Shown here piece after piece: positions 47,924 to 61,255 of a stretch of DNA of 64,000 nt; the first letter of the stretch is position 1; each line of letters starts with the position of its first letter. Position numbers and translations under genes: made by a program. Below the pieces are notes generated by a model that was not told where the DNA came from, searched no databases, and saw nothing but the letters and a program-made list of their open reading frames with translations. Origin of the DNA: Bidens hawaiensis (Eukaryota > Streptophyta > Magnoliopsida > Asterales > Asteraceae); assembly GCA_021521415.1 (NCBI GenBank), contig JAIQDT010002053.1, positions 352,367 through 416,366 on the forward strand, given 5' to 3'.

Positions 47924-49273
47924 TTGAATAAAATGCAACACACTTCTCATGTTCATAATTGGTCATTGGATGGCAATTTGCTTAAAATAAAGGGGAAAGT
48001 GGTGATTGGGGAGGATTCTCAGCTTAAAAATGACATCTTGCATTTATGTCATTCTTCATCCGTGGGAGGCCATTCAGGTTATTATCCTACTCTACAAAAG
48101 CTTAAACAGATCTATTGGAAGAAATGTGATGCTGATGTGAAGAAATGGGTGAAGAAATGTCATACCTGTCATAGGGCTAAATATGAAAGAGTGGCTTATC
48201 CTAGATTATTACAGCCTTTACCCACTCCTACTTGAGTTTTTGAAGACATTTCTATGGATTTCATTACTGGGCTGCCAAAATCTAATGGTAAAGATGCCAT
48301 TTTGGTGATAATTGACAGGTTCACTAAGTATGGTCATTTTATTGCTTTAACTCATCCCTATACAGCTGCTCAAATCGCATAATTAGTGTTAGATAATGTA
48401 TTCAAGTTACATGGGTGTCCAACAACTATAGTTTCGGACAGGGATCCAATCTTCCTATGCCTATGTTGGAAGGATTTTATGAAACTGCAGGGTGTTCAGT
48501 TGAGCTTTTCCTCAGCTTATCATCCTCAAACTGACGGCCATACAGAGGTCCTCAATCGATGCTTAGAAACCTACTTAAGATGTATGGTGATGGATGATCC
48601 TAAAGCTTGGTCTAAATGGGTCACATTAGTGGAGTGGTGGTATAATACCACTACTCATTCTGCAATTGGAATGAGCCCTTTCGAGGCGTTATATGGTATA
48701 CCTCCGCCTCTGCATTTACCTTATATACCTAATGATACTCAAATAGATTCATTGAATTCATGGTTTAAAGATATAGAGGTCAAGTTAGTGTCCGAAAACT
48801 AATTTGGCTAAAGCCAAGAATAGGATGAAACAACAAGAAGATAAACATCGTCAGAACGGCATCTTGAAGTGGGCAGTTGGTTGTATGTTAAACTTCAGGC
48901 ATATGTGCAAACTACCCTTAAGAAACATCATCATCACAAACTAGGTCAAAAATACTATGGTCCATTCTTTATTTTGGATAAAATTGGTGCAGCTGCGTAC
49001 AAATTTGACTTACCTTCTGAGTCACAGATACACCCTGTTTTTCATGCATCCCTTCTTAAAGCTGCTCCGGGTCCTGTTCTATCAGTTACTCCGTTACCAA
49101 AAGTTACAAGCTGTACTGTTCAGCCTCGTGCAATCTTAGATCGCAAATTGTTGAAAAAGGGGTCTAGGGCTGGAGTACAAGTTTTGGTTCACTTGCAAGG
49201 GTTACCAATCACTAAGGCAACCTGGGAAGATTTAGAAGTTTTGCAATTAATATTTCCTCATTTTAAAGCTTGA
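47924..49273 (+). pseudogene. Element C integrase with chromodomain-like end
   Basis: HHCC finger in 47924-48235 (HLCHSSSVGGHSGYYPTLQK, CHTCHRAKYERV), core at 48236-48802 ([40 protein letters not shown]), and C-terminal domain in 48869-49273 (YYGPFFILDKIGAAAYKFDL, HPVFHASLL). The last 45 residues (VLVHLQGLPITKATWEDLEV) resemble the chromodomain tail of plant chromoviruses. Breaks: a stop near 48232, TAA near 48380, and a frameshift near 48800. Confidence 0.85.
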
Positions 49274-49510
49274 GGTAAAGCTCCAAGTCAACAAGGGGGT
49301 ATTGTTATAGTTGTATAATACAGGGACTTAGAGTGCAATTATAGATAGTTGTGTACAGGGGCTTAGAGTGCAATTGTAGATAGTTGTGGGTTCTGATTGT
49401 AATATTTAGTTAGTCATTAGGAAATGTACAAATAACGATCGTAACTGAATAAACGGTATGCTTGATTTGGTGTAAACATTTTCTTCCTGAATTCTTTGTT
49501 TCCACCATCA

Positions 49511-50158
49511 CCATCATCATAAGTTATTGTACAGGTTATATGATCCAAACCTTCTACGGTTGTAACTACGTTCACAACAAACGTTATAATAAATTAGTAA
49601 CATATAATGAATTTTCATTTAGAATATTTCCACAAAAGAACATCTACCACTACTAATATGGCGTCATTCCTTACTTGCTAAGTTGCAACTTCATAGACTT
49701 GCCTGGTAGTTGTTGCTTGTCGAAGCAATCCATCTGCAAGAAGGGTAATTGGGTCATTAAAATTAAATTCGTGAGATCTCAAAAACAAAGAGTCCATTTC
49801 TATTAAAAGATAAACATAAGCCGACAAATTAACATATGAATTCAATAACAATAATAGGTGTAATCCCTCAATATTAATAAGTAGAAGTCCTAAATACCCA
49901 ATTACCAGTTAAAAAAATCAAGTTAAATAGATTTATGTGAGTTGTGAACCCGTTTAGGCCTATTTAGTTATTGGATGCGTGCCCCAACCACCAGACCATG
50001 TAATGTGTATTGGGTCACACAAAATATGTCTCGTTATCTCAAACGGGTCAGAATCAATCCGTATTGTAAATCAACCGAACCATTTAGATAGCTATAACAA
50101 AATACGAGAACCGAACCGATTAGGTAGCTAAAACTGGAAAAGAGAACCGAACCGGTTA
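49511..50158. other. Host intergenic DNA, no gene
   Basis: AT-rich, without coding features. The target site of the solo LTR, GGTTA, is at 50154-50158. Confidence 0.6.
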
Positions 50159-50752
50159 TGTGACATTCGTCAATTTCGGTCTCGTTTTGTATTAATTTTG
50201 TAATCATTTTGTAACATGTCGATTTTTCGCGTTTATTTTAATAAATTATACTTCGTATTTGTCGTTAAGCTTGTAAGCCCGAACCGGCAATTTATCAAAT
50301 CATTGATGATATAACTCTAGTGTGTGTGGGGTTTGTCAAAATACAGTTAGTTATAGTTTATAAGTTTGGTTAAATAAACTTTAGAGACTAAAGTGGATTT
50401 CTTTAAAACTATACAAGTTTTAAATCATTTTTTAACAAAATACCAAACATGAGGGGCCAAAATGTAACATTTATAAACCATCTATATAAATAACAAAAAA
50501 CCCTAACCCTAGCATAAACATTCCCAGCTGCCACCCTTTCCCCCTTGCCGGTTTTCGGGCAGCCGCGATTTTCCGGCGAGCTCCGGCGACCATTTCCTTC
50601 ATCTCCGGCTTTTGTTCTACGTCTCCGGCAGTCTCGGTTCTCTGGTAACCCCCGCAACCACCCCTCCTCCTCTTCCTCGTTCTTTTCCGACGAGCCCCCC
50701 CCCCCCCTTTCTCTCCGGGTCGCTTTTCCGGCGACCGAAAAACCATGCTCCA

Positions 50753-50789
<37 letters not shown>

Positions 50790-51089
50790 GCTCTCTCACT
50801 CTCTCCGTCTCTCCTCTCTCACTCCGTCACTCTCTCTCTCTCTCTCTCATCGTCTCTCTCTCTCTCTCTCTCTCTCTCCGGTGGAAACAGTTTTTCTCTG
50901 ACGACCTTTGTTCGGCTCCGATAATTATTCTCGGCCAAGCATCGTTTATAGGTAATGAGATTTAGAGTTTTGTTTATCTTGATGTCTAACTTATAATCGG
51001 TAATCGAGTCACAAGTTCGATTCCCCCTTGAACCGACTTTGGAGAGTATTTTTGGGATTATTATTATTAATCGCATAACTTATTATAAA

Positions 51090-51128
<39 letters not shown>

Positions 51129-52636
51129 AAAACAATTATTTTTATCATTATTTTCATAATAAATAGATTATTATTATTATGATTATTAAGTAATATTATT
51201 AAATCCTATTATTGTTAATATTATCCACTTGTGTTATTGAACCGAAACCCATGTCGGGCCTAGTTGGCATTTAACGTCGTCGTTACTCGAGTTATATTTT
51301 TATCACTAATAATACTATTATTAAAATGTTATAAGTATTAGTTATTATTAATATGGCACATATAATTATTATAATAGTAATTATTATTATTAATAATGTA
51401 TTCAACAACAAAAGTAATAATTATTATATTTATTATTACTACTACTATTATTAGTTTTAAAAACAATTCTTAAGTGATAGTATATATATATATATATACA
51501 TTATCATCATTATCTTATATATATATATAATTATATATATAGCATATTTTAAAATTATTATTATCATTACTATCTTTATCATTAATAACATCATTATAAG
51601 CTTTATTATCTATTCATTTTTATAAAACCGAACTCTTGAATTAAACCCGTCTGGTTTCTATTCAATATTGGGTTAGTTATTTAAAAGCCCAATAAAATAA
51701 TATTATTTTATTTTTTTTAAATTACCAATTAAGTACGAGTCCCTAATCGTTAACAAATTAACTGGTAATCCGATTAACAATCGAACCTTCTCGTTCAATG
51801 TTTCAATTTAATTTCAACTAAAGTTCAAGTTCATTAATATATTTTATTATTCGTTTTCATTTAGCTTTCAAGTCGGATTCGTTCGTTTCGTTCGCAAGCC
51901 CTCTACACTTCGATCATTTATTATTTCTCGATTCATCAATCGAGGTGAGTACTTTCATACCCCTTTTTCCATATTTCGTTTTGGGGTGACATTTCATACT
52001 TATCAACTAAATGCTTTATTTACTTGAATCTTAAACTCACAAACGTGATTATATACTTTACTTAAATAATTGCTCGATTTGGTGTTCTATGCTTACATGC
52101 TTATATGCTTTGTGTTTACCATTTTGGAAGATTGATTCATAAATCCGTGAACTATCTGGTATTCTCTTATAGCACGGTGCCGTTAATGTATTCTTATTCA
52201 AGACCTCATGAAATCTGAATCTATTTATAGACGGTGCCGTTAATGTATTCTTATTAACGACCTCATATAAAAATCCTGAACCATCTGGTATTCTCTTATG
52301 GCAGGTGTCGCTAATGTGTTAGCGATCTCATATAATCCATATCGTTGCTTTTATTTATCGTTTCGAATACAAACTTTATTTTTTGAAATGTTACAGATTT
52401 GACTTTTGTTGACTTGAGGACTTAACGAAAAACGTTATCAAGACTATTAGGGTATTAGTAAAACGAACAATATGATAGCTACTTGTTTTCAAATTTGTTT
52501 ATATGAACGAGATGTGTTGTTTATTGATTAATAAAATAAAATGTATTAATTAAATATTGTCACTTTAAATAATGTCTTGTGTATTTGGGCAATCAGTTGC
52601 ACCCCGGCATGTTTCGCCTTTGGTCGAGGTATGACA
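50159..52636 (+). mobile_element. Solo LTR of a gypsy-type retrotransposon
   Basis: Starts TGTGACATTCG, ends GGTATGACA, and is flanked by GGTTA on both sides (50154-50158 and 52637-52641): a single LTR with an intact 5 bp target duplication, left after recombination between two LTRs. Inside are a TATA-like word CTATATAAATAAC (50482-50494), a C/CT-rich leader (about 50500-50900), and several trinucleotide ATT runs. Reading frames in the CT-rich part are low complexity and overlap on both strands; I do not call genes there. Orientation is assigned from the TATA word. Confidence 0.85.
50757..50879. repeat. (CT)n microsatellite in the solo LTR leader
   Basis: Long CTCTCT runs with interruptions. 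They account for the Ser/Leu-rich and Arg/Glu-rich translated frames on the two strands. Confidence 0.9.
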
Positions 52637-54653
52637 GGTTAGGTAGCTAAAACAAAAACCGAACCTTTTATGGCTTGGCAGGTTTGAGTTCAGAAGGGCC
52701 TAGACTCTGGAATGTTAGTGCTTAAATGGTTCCGGGCCAGAACCGTTTCTAATCTTGGCAATAGAAAAATTGAAAATGCATATGGGCTGGACTGAACCAT
52801 CAAAAAAAAAAAAGAGAAAAAGAAAAAAAAACACCCAAGGCATTATAGGCTTTATCACAATAGTTAAAAGTTTAAGAAATTAAGGGAAAACGGTTTTGGC
52901 AAATCCTAGTGGATTTTCTTCAACAACTTAACCAAACTTTTGTTATTGTCAGTATTGTATTGCCTTATATAATTCACTTCCAAAGTCCTCATCACTGAAA
53001 TAAGCAGAACATAATGTTAACTATAGACCCCTAATTATGCAAGTGTGTGAATCGTTGATTAAAGCCTATGTAGAACATAATAAGGTAACATTCATAGGAG
53101 ATGACATATTTGTTACCTAGAACATACATATGATCATTGAACCATATAAAAATCCTGAACCATCTGGTATTCTCTTATGGCAGGTGTCGTTAATTTGTTA
53201 GCGATCTCATATTATCCATATCGTTGCTTTTATTTATCGTTTCGTATACAAGTTTTGTGACTTTTTATTACTATATACTTATATGCTGAAACTTATGAAT
53301 TGTTCACCAACCTTTGTGTTTACAAACTTTATTTTTTGAAATGTTACAGGTTTGACTTTTGTTGACTCGAGGACTTGACGAAAAACGTTATCAAGACTAT
53401 TAGGGTATTAGTAAAACGAACAATATGATTGCTACTTGTTTTCAAATTTGTTTATATGAACGAGATGTGTTGTTTATTGATTTATAAAATAAAATGAATT
53501 AATTAAATATTGTCACTTTAAATAGTGTCTTGTATATTTGGGCAATCGGTTGCACCCCGGCATGTTCCGCCTTTGATCGGGGTATGACAGGTTAGGTAGT
53601 TGAAACAAAAACCGAACCTTTTATGGCTTGGCAGGTTTGAGTTCAGAAGGGCCTGGACTCTGGAATGTTAGTGCTTAAATGGTTCCGGGCCAGAACCGTT
53701 TCTAATCTTGTCAATAGAAAAATTGAAAATGCATATGGGCTGGACTAAACCATCAAAAAAAACAAGAGAAAAAGAAAAAAAAAACACCCAAGGCGTTATA
53801 GGCTTTATCACAATAGTTAAAAGTTTAAAAAATTGAGGGAAAACGGTTTTGGCAAATCCTAGTGGATTTTCTTCAACAACTTAACCAAACTTTTGTTCTT
53901 GTCAGTATTGTATTGCCTTATATAATTCACTTCCAAAGTCCTCATCACTGAAATAAGCAGAACATAATGTTAACTATAGACCCCTAATTATGCAAGTGTG
54001 TGAATAGTTGATTAAAGCCTAAGTAGAACATAATAAGGTAACATTCATAGGAGATGACATATTTGTTACCTAGAACATACATATGATCGTTGAACCATAT
54101 AAAAATCCTGAATCATATGGTATTCTCTTATGGCAGGTGTCGCTAATGTGTTAGCGATCTCATATTATCCATATCGTTGCTTTTATTTATCGTTTCGTAT
54201 ACAAGTTTTGTGGCTTTTTATTACTATATACTTATATGCTCACACTTTTGAATTGTTCACCAACCTTTGTGTTGACAAACTTTATTTTATGAAATGTTAC
54301 AGATTTGACTTTTGTTGACTCGAGGACTTGACGAAAAACGTTATCAAGACTATTAGGGTATTAGTAAAACGAACAATATGATAGCTACTTGTTTTCAAAT
54401 TAGTTTATATGAACGAGATGTGTTGCTTATTGATTTATAAAATAACATGAATTAATTAAATAACGTCACTTTAAATAGTGTCTTATGTATTTGGACAATT
54501 GGTTGCACCCCGACATGTTCCGCCTTTGATCGGGGTATGACAGGTTAGGTAGCTGAAACAAAAACCGAACCTTTTATGGCTTGGCAGGTTTGAGTTCAGA
54601 AGGGCCTGGACTCTGGAATGTTAGTGCTTAAATGGTTCCGGGCTAGAACCGTT
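52285..54653 (+). repeat. Tandem triplication of the LTR/host junction
   Basis: Three direct copies starting at 52285, 53164 and 54117 (periods 879 and 953 bp; the third is partial and ends at about 54653). Each contains the last about 350 bp of the solo LTR, the GGTATGACA/GGTTA junction and, in the first two, about 530 bp of adjacent host DNA. Copies 2 and 3 have about 75 bp (around GTTTTGTGNCTTTTTATTAC) that copy 1 lacks. The copies are about 95% alike by eye. They must have arisen after the LTR inserted, most simply by unequal exchange. Confidence 0.85.
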
Positions 54654-57370
54654 ATTTTATTGACATGTTAGTCTCTGTTATTTTATTTTATAATTCTCTT
54701 AAAATATCAAATAAAAAACAATTAAGTTTTTATTTTACAGTTTTTTTTGTTATTGATTATATTATTTTATTTCTGTAAGATCTTATTTTGTTTATCTTTT
54801 ACATGTATTAAAAAGTTTTGTATGTTTTCTCTAGCTAGTTTTTTATTTTATTTTTTTATAAAATGTATTGAAAATAATTTGATTTTTTTGTTAGTTTTGA
54901 TACATGAGATTAATGTTACCTCAGAAAAGAGCCAAATTTGTTTAACAAGTTGTATGTTATTTAACCTTTTTATCTATAAAAATAATATGATTTTTTATAA
55001 AAGAATGTAAACTATCTCTTAAAACAACATTTTTCTTAGTAAGAAAAAATATGTTTTTATTAAAAGGCTTATACATACAGAATAAATAGAAAAAAAATGG
55101 TTAAATAAAAGTAGAAAAAATGCTTTTATAAACATAATAATGATAATAAAAGATAACAAAATGACAAAAGAAACAACAAAAAGGTCTAAATTGTATTAGT
55201 GTAAAACTTGAGGGAGATGATATGTTTAGTAAAAATAGATGGGAAGGGGTAAGAATGTGCTTATTATTGTATAAGTTGTAAATATTTATGTATATCTATA
55301 TCTATACTATATATAAAGAAAATCCAAATGACCTTTTAAATTTTAAGAGGTACAACTTTGGTTGCTTTAGGTACAAACTTTATTGCATAAAAATTTCAAT
55401 TTCAAAGGGCATTCATGACTTTTCATTCACACTCTTACGTAACATTTGATTTATTAAAAAAGTAATTTCAATTTTCTCCTCCGTCTTTAATCTATTTTTG
55501 ATAATTTCTTAGAGAGTTACACATTTTCCATAATTCACAACCAACTACCCCCACAATTTTTTAATGACCATATTTTTACACATGTTAATATATTTTTAAA
55601 ACAATTACACCATAAAAACAAGCAATTTATTCTCTATAATTTGAGTATAATATTGCTACATTTTATTAGTTGTAAAAAGTTTACATGATACGCGATTACC
55701 AATTAGATAGACAACAGGCCGGGTCAGACGACCACTAGTCACGTGTAAGAGCGGATAAGGGTCGGAATGGGTCGATAAAAAAAGAGTTAATTTTAATCGG
55801 GTTGGTGCGTGTTCAAGTCGAAAGAGGTCAGGTCAAAACATGTTTCAGGTCAGAATGTTGTCGAGTCGGATCGAGATTCGAGTCAAAACGAGTTGGTTTA
55901 AAAAATCATTGATTTGAAATTAATGTATATTTCAATTTTGCTTTTGTATTTCGCCACTGATTACACGCATTCAGGCATTGATAACGCGAATGAAATTGTT
56001 TATATGTACCGAAGCCAAATAATGCATGTATGGTTTATGTATTGTAGAAACTAAATCGAGTTCGTTTTGGTTAAGGTATTATGGTTTCTATATATAATAA
56101 CATTATTCTTTTTTTTTTCTCTCTATTTTTCAAGCATATGCAATACATACAACATCTCTAACTACACACCTGATGGATTAACGTTTATCTTAAATCATAG
56201 TTAGTTTAGTTTGGTCTGTGCTTTAATTCGATTTTTCGGGTTTCACACCGAATTAGACTGGAAATAGGTTGCATAATTATGAAATGAAGACACAAATAGT
56301 ATATAACATGCTTGGTTGGGGCCTAATATATAAATCATTAAATCATCTTCGATGTCTTGATTAGCCTTGTAATGATATATGTGTTACATACTTAATAAAG
56401 TTTGATGTCTCATTTGTAGCAATTCTTTCAATATTATTCTCGTTGCATCAACTTCGTGCATGTTTTCAACTAGTTTAACATACAAGTTAATACTAACGAA
56501 CCATAACAAAATAATACCACAAAATTTATAGTAAAAAAGGTAAGAGATTTATTTCTATTTAATACTTAACCTATTGATTGGTTATTTCATTATTATCCAA
56601 CAAAACCTATTGAATAATCTCATTTCATATAAATATAACATTTAATTGAACTTTAAAAAAATTAAAAAACAAAGTGACAAACCTTGCATGAGGTTAATGT
56701 CTCGTTTTGGCTCGAACCAAATCGATACATTTTTAAAATGACTCATTTTGACCCGAATAAAATCTATACACTTTAAAAATGGCTGGTGTTAGCCCTAATC
56801 ATATCGGTACCTTTTTTAAATGAGCCGTTTTAACCCGATCCAAATCAATACATTTTAAAATGACCGGTTTTTGTTTGTAGGAAGCACAAATGTGGTTTGA
56901 GTAGTGATATGCAACACTACTTCATGAAATGAGGTCGAATTTGATATAAAATATATGTTTGTCGGTTTGTTGTTTATAAATGGGTGTCAAAGTGTCTACA
57001 CGCGTCGTTAAGCATGAAATCATGTAATAACTTTTATAGAGTTAGCATAAAAAAATATGTTTACATATATATTTAATATGTAAAGTGGTTTTATACTATT
57101 TTTGGACAACTATAATCTGTCCAAACAAAACAGTACTGAAAATGCATGTTGCGACCCATTTAAATTGACCACAAACCTTCTATAATAGTTTCTAGTTTTC
57201 ATCATTTAAAACATCATTTTAACATCTTCCGATTCTAATAAAATAAAATGTCTGGGACACCTGACGGTTGGAGAATACATCTCAGGGGCAAAATCCCGCT
57301 GATTTACATACGGGTCGGTTTATGTTAAACGGATTTGATACCCACTTAAAATGGATTTTATATATAGTAT
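54654..57370. other. AT-rich region, no gene
   Basis: No frame with family resemblance; the longest frames (54747-55010) are low-complexity Phe/Leu-rich translations of T-rich DNA. A word TCTATACTATATATAAAG at 55301-55318 resembles the usual 5' end of plant Helitrons, but no 3' end was found. AGTAT at 57366-57370 is the left target duplication of element D. Confidence 0.5.
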
Positions 57371-57606
57371 TTTTATAATATTAGCCCTAATTATAACAAG
57401 ATTATTGGAGTAATATATGAACTTGAAGATAAGAGAATAAAGAAATGTGAGTATATAAGTGTTCTGGATGCAAATCCTCATTATACACACATGGTATTTA
57501 TAATACCAAAACAACTATTTATAGATACAATTGGGGGGACAAGATTGCATAATTGGTTTGACAAAATGAAAAAGGTGACATCCAAAATCGTCGGTGGTTT
57601 ACAACA
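57371..57606 (-). repeat. Element D 3' LTR
   Basis: 236 bp, the same length as the partner at 63195-63430. One terminal base differs (TT instead of TG on the plus strand). Confidence 0.9.
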
Positions 57607-57753
57607 CTCCCCCTTGGATGACACCTTTTCAAAACTTCGGGGTCTTGAAGTACTGCCTCATTAAAAACCTTGCTAAAGAAAAACCCAATGGAAAAAAGCT
57701 TTGGCTAAGGGAAAAAGAGTGCAGTATATAGCTCCCCCTCAAGTTGTAGGTCG

Positions 57754-58056
57754 TTACATCGTCCGTACATAGCGCATGCCAATATCATGGACATGTTTTC
57801 TGAATGTTGCTGTGGGAAGTGCTTTTGTGAAAAGATCAGCTGAGTTGTTGCTGGATTGGACATATCTCATCTCAACCTGATTGTCTTTAATAAGGTCCCG
57901 AGTATACTCAAAGTATCTTGGTGGTATATGCTTTATTCTATCACTTTTGATATACCCTTCCTTCATTTGTGAGACACAAGCTGCATTATCTTCATAGATA
58001 GGAGTTGGAATTCGATCTTTCTCTAGTCCACAAGAAATCAATATGTGTTGTGACAT
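57754..58056 (-). pseudogene. Element D RNase H C-terminal part
   Basis: In the same frame as the reverse transcriptase but after an in-frame TGA near 58060 (the Leu position of CVWLRS in the family). Shows YEDNAACVSQMKEGYIKSDR, KHIPPRYFEYTRDLI and NNSADLFTKAL, the usual copia RNase H end; RHVHDIGMR-like wording closes the frame. Confidence 0.85.
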
Positions 58057-58062
58057 AGATCT

Positions 58063-59094
58063 TCACCATACACATTCTCTTGAAGCTTCATGCAATGCAA
58101 TGACTTCAGCATGATTTGAAGATGTTGCAATGAGTGTTTGTTTCTGAGAACGCCATGAAATCGCAGTTCCTCCATTCTTAAATATGTATCTAGTTTGAGA
58201 TTTTGCTTTATCGGGATTAGATAAATAACATGTATCTGCATAACCAACCAACCCTTCTTTTGAATCGTTAGGATAAAATAAACCTAAATCAACAGTTCCT
58301 TTTAGATACCGAAAAATATGTTTAATGTCATTCCAATGTCTTTTAGTAGGGGATGAACTGAATCTTGCAAATAAATTAACCGAAAAAGAAATGTCAGGTC
58401 TTGTACAGTTAGTAAGATACATAAGTGCTCCAATTTCACTGAGGTATGGTACTTCGGGACCAAGAATCTCTTCATTATCTTCGCAAGGAAGAAATGGATC
58501 ATTGTCAACATTGAGTGATCTAACACCCATCGGTGTGCTTAAAGGATTTGCTTTGTCCATATTGAAACGCTTTAAGAGTTTCTCAGTATAAGTTGACTGA
58601 TGCACAAGTATCCCATTATGCATATGTTCAATTTGTAAACCAAGACAATATTTGATTTTTCCAAGGTCTTTTATTTCAAATTCTTTCTTTAAAAGAGCAA
58701 TCGCTTCATTAATTTCTTTTTGTGTCCCAATTAAATTGAGATCATCAACATACACAGCTATTATCACATATCCTGATGTTGTTTTTTTGATGAAGACGCA
58801 TGGACACATAAGATTATTTGTGTATCCTTTGCTTATCAAATAATCTCTCAAACGATTGTACCACATCCTTCCAGATTGTTTCAGTCCATACAAGGATCTT
58901 TGTAACTTGATGGAATACATTTCCTTAGGCTTTGAGCTTAATGATTTGGGGAGTTTAAATCCTTTGGGAATTTTCATATAGATGTCACTGTCTAGTGATC
59001 CATACAAGTAAGTTGTGACAACATCCATAAGACGCATCTCTAAATTTTTAGAGACTGCTAAGCTGATTAAATATCTAAACGTAATAACATCCAT
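58063..59094 (-). pseudogene. Element D reverse transcriptase and RNase H start
   Basis: 343 open codons: ISLAVSKNLEMRLMDVVTTY, YMKIPKGFKLP, SLYGLKQSGRMWYNRL, the catalytic YVDD (in AVYVDDLNLIGT), FEIKDLGKIKYCLGLQIEH, then GALMYLTNCTRPDISFSVN, LFARFSSSPTKRHWNDIKHI and GYADTCYLSNPDKAKSQT. The catalytic motif is intact. The first part of the domain (before 59094) is disrupted. Confidence 0.92.
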
Positions 59095-59609
59095 AACAGG
59101 AGAATACGTTTCTTCATAGTTAATTCCTAGCCCTGAGAAAAACCTTGAGCTACAAGTCTTGCTTTATATCTTGTAACTTCATTTTTCTCATTTCGTTTTC
59201 TCACAAAAACCCATTTATATCCTACATGTTTTATTGAATTTGGTGTAATGACAATAGGTCCAAAAACCTTTCGATTGTTTAGAGAGTTTAATTCAGCTTA
59301 CATGGCATCTTTCCATTTGTTCCAATCTTGTCGGTTTTTACAATCATCTACAGATTTTGGTTCAGGGTCGTCATTTTCTTCCATGATATCACTTGCCACA
59401 GAATAAGAAAACATATCATCAATATTTTCCATTTCATCTCGATCCCACATTATATGTGATTGACCATAGTTGATTGTTCCTTATTGGAATAATTTATTTC
59501 TTCCTGAGGGAATGTTATATTATTTATTCTTTCCTGATGGAAGGTTTTGTCAATTATTCCTTCCTTAGGGCCAGTATCCTTTTCAGAGCCCTTTCTTTTT
59601 CGAGGATTT
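59095..59609 (-). pseudogene. Element D region between integrase and RT
   Basis: Contains the N-terminal RT segment in broken frames, for example codons for KNRQDWNKWKDAM near 59300-59345 and for a [24 protein letters not shown] stretch near 59140-59215. Also Ser/Asn-rich linker sequence. Confidence 0.6.
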
Positions 59610-60242
59610 TTATCCTTTGAACCGATTGGCCTTCCATGTTTTTAAACGTTTTTGTGATTCATGAGGTGCATTATTATGGTTTTGCTTGCTTGGAATCTCA
59701 ACTCGAGCTGGAGCATTAGCAGCTGGTATATGAGATTTAGTGACCCTGTTTATATTAGTAAATGCATTGGGTAACTGATTGGAAATTTCTTGTAGATGTA
59801 TTATTTTTTGAACCTCTGTCTCACTTTGTTTTGATCTTGGGTCTAGGTGTAATAATGATGACACACACAATGATATATCTCTTTCTTGTTTTTTCATTTC
59901 TCCCCCTAATGCCGGGAATATTGTCTCGTTAAAATGGCAATCAGCAAAACGTGTTGTAAATACATCACCTGTTAAAGGTTCAAGGTATCTTATGATGGAA
60001 GACGTTTCATATCCAACATATATTCCCAGCCTTTTTTGGGGACACATTTTTGTGCGTTGTGGTGGTGCAATAGGAACATACACAGCACACCCAAAAATCC
60101 TAAGCTGAGAGATGTTTGGGTCATTTCCGGAAACAAGTTGTGTGGGAGAATATTTATGATTTGAACTTGGTCTCACACGAATTAATGATCCAGCATGCAT
60201 AATTGCATGACCCCAAATAGAAACAGAGAGTTTTGTCCTCAT
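59610..60242 (-). pseudogene. Element D integrase C-terminal part
   Basis: 210 codons: SIWGHAIMHAGSLIRVRPS, YSPTQLVSGNDPNISQLRIF, GCAVYVPI and KRLGIYVGYETSSIIRYLEP, then GDVFTTRFADCHFNETIFP. These are the typical copia integrase end segments after the catalytic Glu. A variable linker follows. Confidence 0.9.
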
Positions 60243-60398
60243 TATTAATGGTCTAGCTTAGCTGTAGGCGTTTGATCAACGACTCGGCTAAGCCATTTTG
60301 TGTGTGTACATGAGCAACAGGGTGTTCTACAACAATCCCCACAGACATGCAATAATTATCAAAAGCATGTGATGTAAATTCTCCCGCATTATCTAGCT

Positions 60399-61094
60399 TT
60401 ACTCTTGTAATAGTATAATCGGGAAAATGTGCATGTATTTGATAATTTGAGCAAGAAATTTTTCAAAAGCAACATTACGAGTCGATAATAAAGAGATATT
60501 AGACCATCTGCTGGATGCGTCTGTTAAGACCATGAAGTATCTAAATGGCCCGCACGGTGGATGAATTGGTCCACATATGTCACCTTGAATTCTTTCAAGA
60601 AACATCGGTGTTTCTTTATCGACTTTTAATGGCGAAGGCCTTGTAATTAATTTGCCAAGAGAACAAGATGTACATCGAGACATTTTATCTATTTTGTGGA
60701 TCTTTTGATCTTTCAGTGGATGCCCATGTGTATTTTCAATGATCCTTTTCATCATTATGGATCCTGGATGGCCTAATCTGTCATGCCATAAGTTTATGAT
60801 ACCAGAATCACAAAAATTTTTCTTGACTACCATATGTGCTTGAGGCACATTTATATATGTATAATGTAAACCAGAATGTAGCATTGGCAGTTTTTCCAAT
60901 ATCTGATCTTTGCTTATGATATGCAAATATTTTTCATTACTAACAGTCCTTGACTGAGTATCATATCCATTATGATATATGTTATTGAAACTCAACAAGT
61001 TTCTTGTTGATTTTAGGGAAAATAGAGCATTTTCTGTTTTGAGATTTATACCATTTGGTAATGTTAAATTATCTTTTCCCACTCCTTCTATCAA
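60399..61094 (-). pseudogene. Element D pre-integrase and integrase N part
   Basis: Shows TLPNGINLKTENALFSLKST, then the HHCC finger region WHDRLGHPGSIMMKRIIENT and CTSCSLGKL, and the catalytic core start DICGPIHPPCGPFRYFMVLT. The frame is lost near 60399; the DNAGEFTS-type core segment follows at about 60380-60395 in another frame. Confidence 0.9.
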
Positions 61095-61255
61095 GTTTGT
61101 AGGACCTAATATTGTATTGATGATCCCCTGGTTTCAGTTTATGAAAATATTTTTTAGATCTAAGTTTAGTATGCGTGGCTCCACTATCCGCTATACATAT
61201 ATTTTATTCATTTGTTTGATCTTGTGCTCCAGTGATTTTCATTTTAAATCTTGAA
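61095..61255 (-). pseudogene. Element D aspartic protease
   Basis: Too short for a long frame but clear: the minus strand near 61195-61140 encodes CIADSGATHTKLRSKKYFHK, with the copia protease signature DSGATH. Stops and frame changes flank it. Confidence 0.75.

Larger units (their letters stand above)
42607..49510 (+). mobile_element. Element C: chromovirus-type Ty3/gypsy retrotransposon
   Basis: Short LTRs (42607-42811 and 49303-49510, about 205 bp), an initiator-Met primer site TGGTATCAGAGC at 42814-42825, a polypurine tract CAAGGGGGTAT at 49292-49302, and a chromodomain-like end of integrase. These fit the short-LTR chromoviruses (for example Reina-type). No clear target duplication is seen. 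A CACTA fragment splits the protease, and gag and pol have several stops and frameshifts. Confidence 0.85.

Noticed and set aside
50409..50965. Ser/Leu- and Arg/Glu-rich frames on both strands
   Set aside because: They are translations of (CT)n repeats in the solo LTR leader.
54747..55010. 87-codon Phe/Leu-rich frame
   Set aside because: T-rich DNA translated; no recognisable membrane-protein family and no context.
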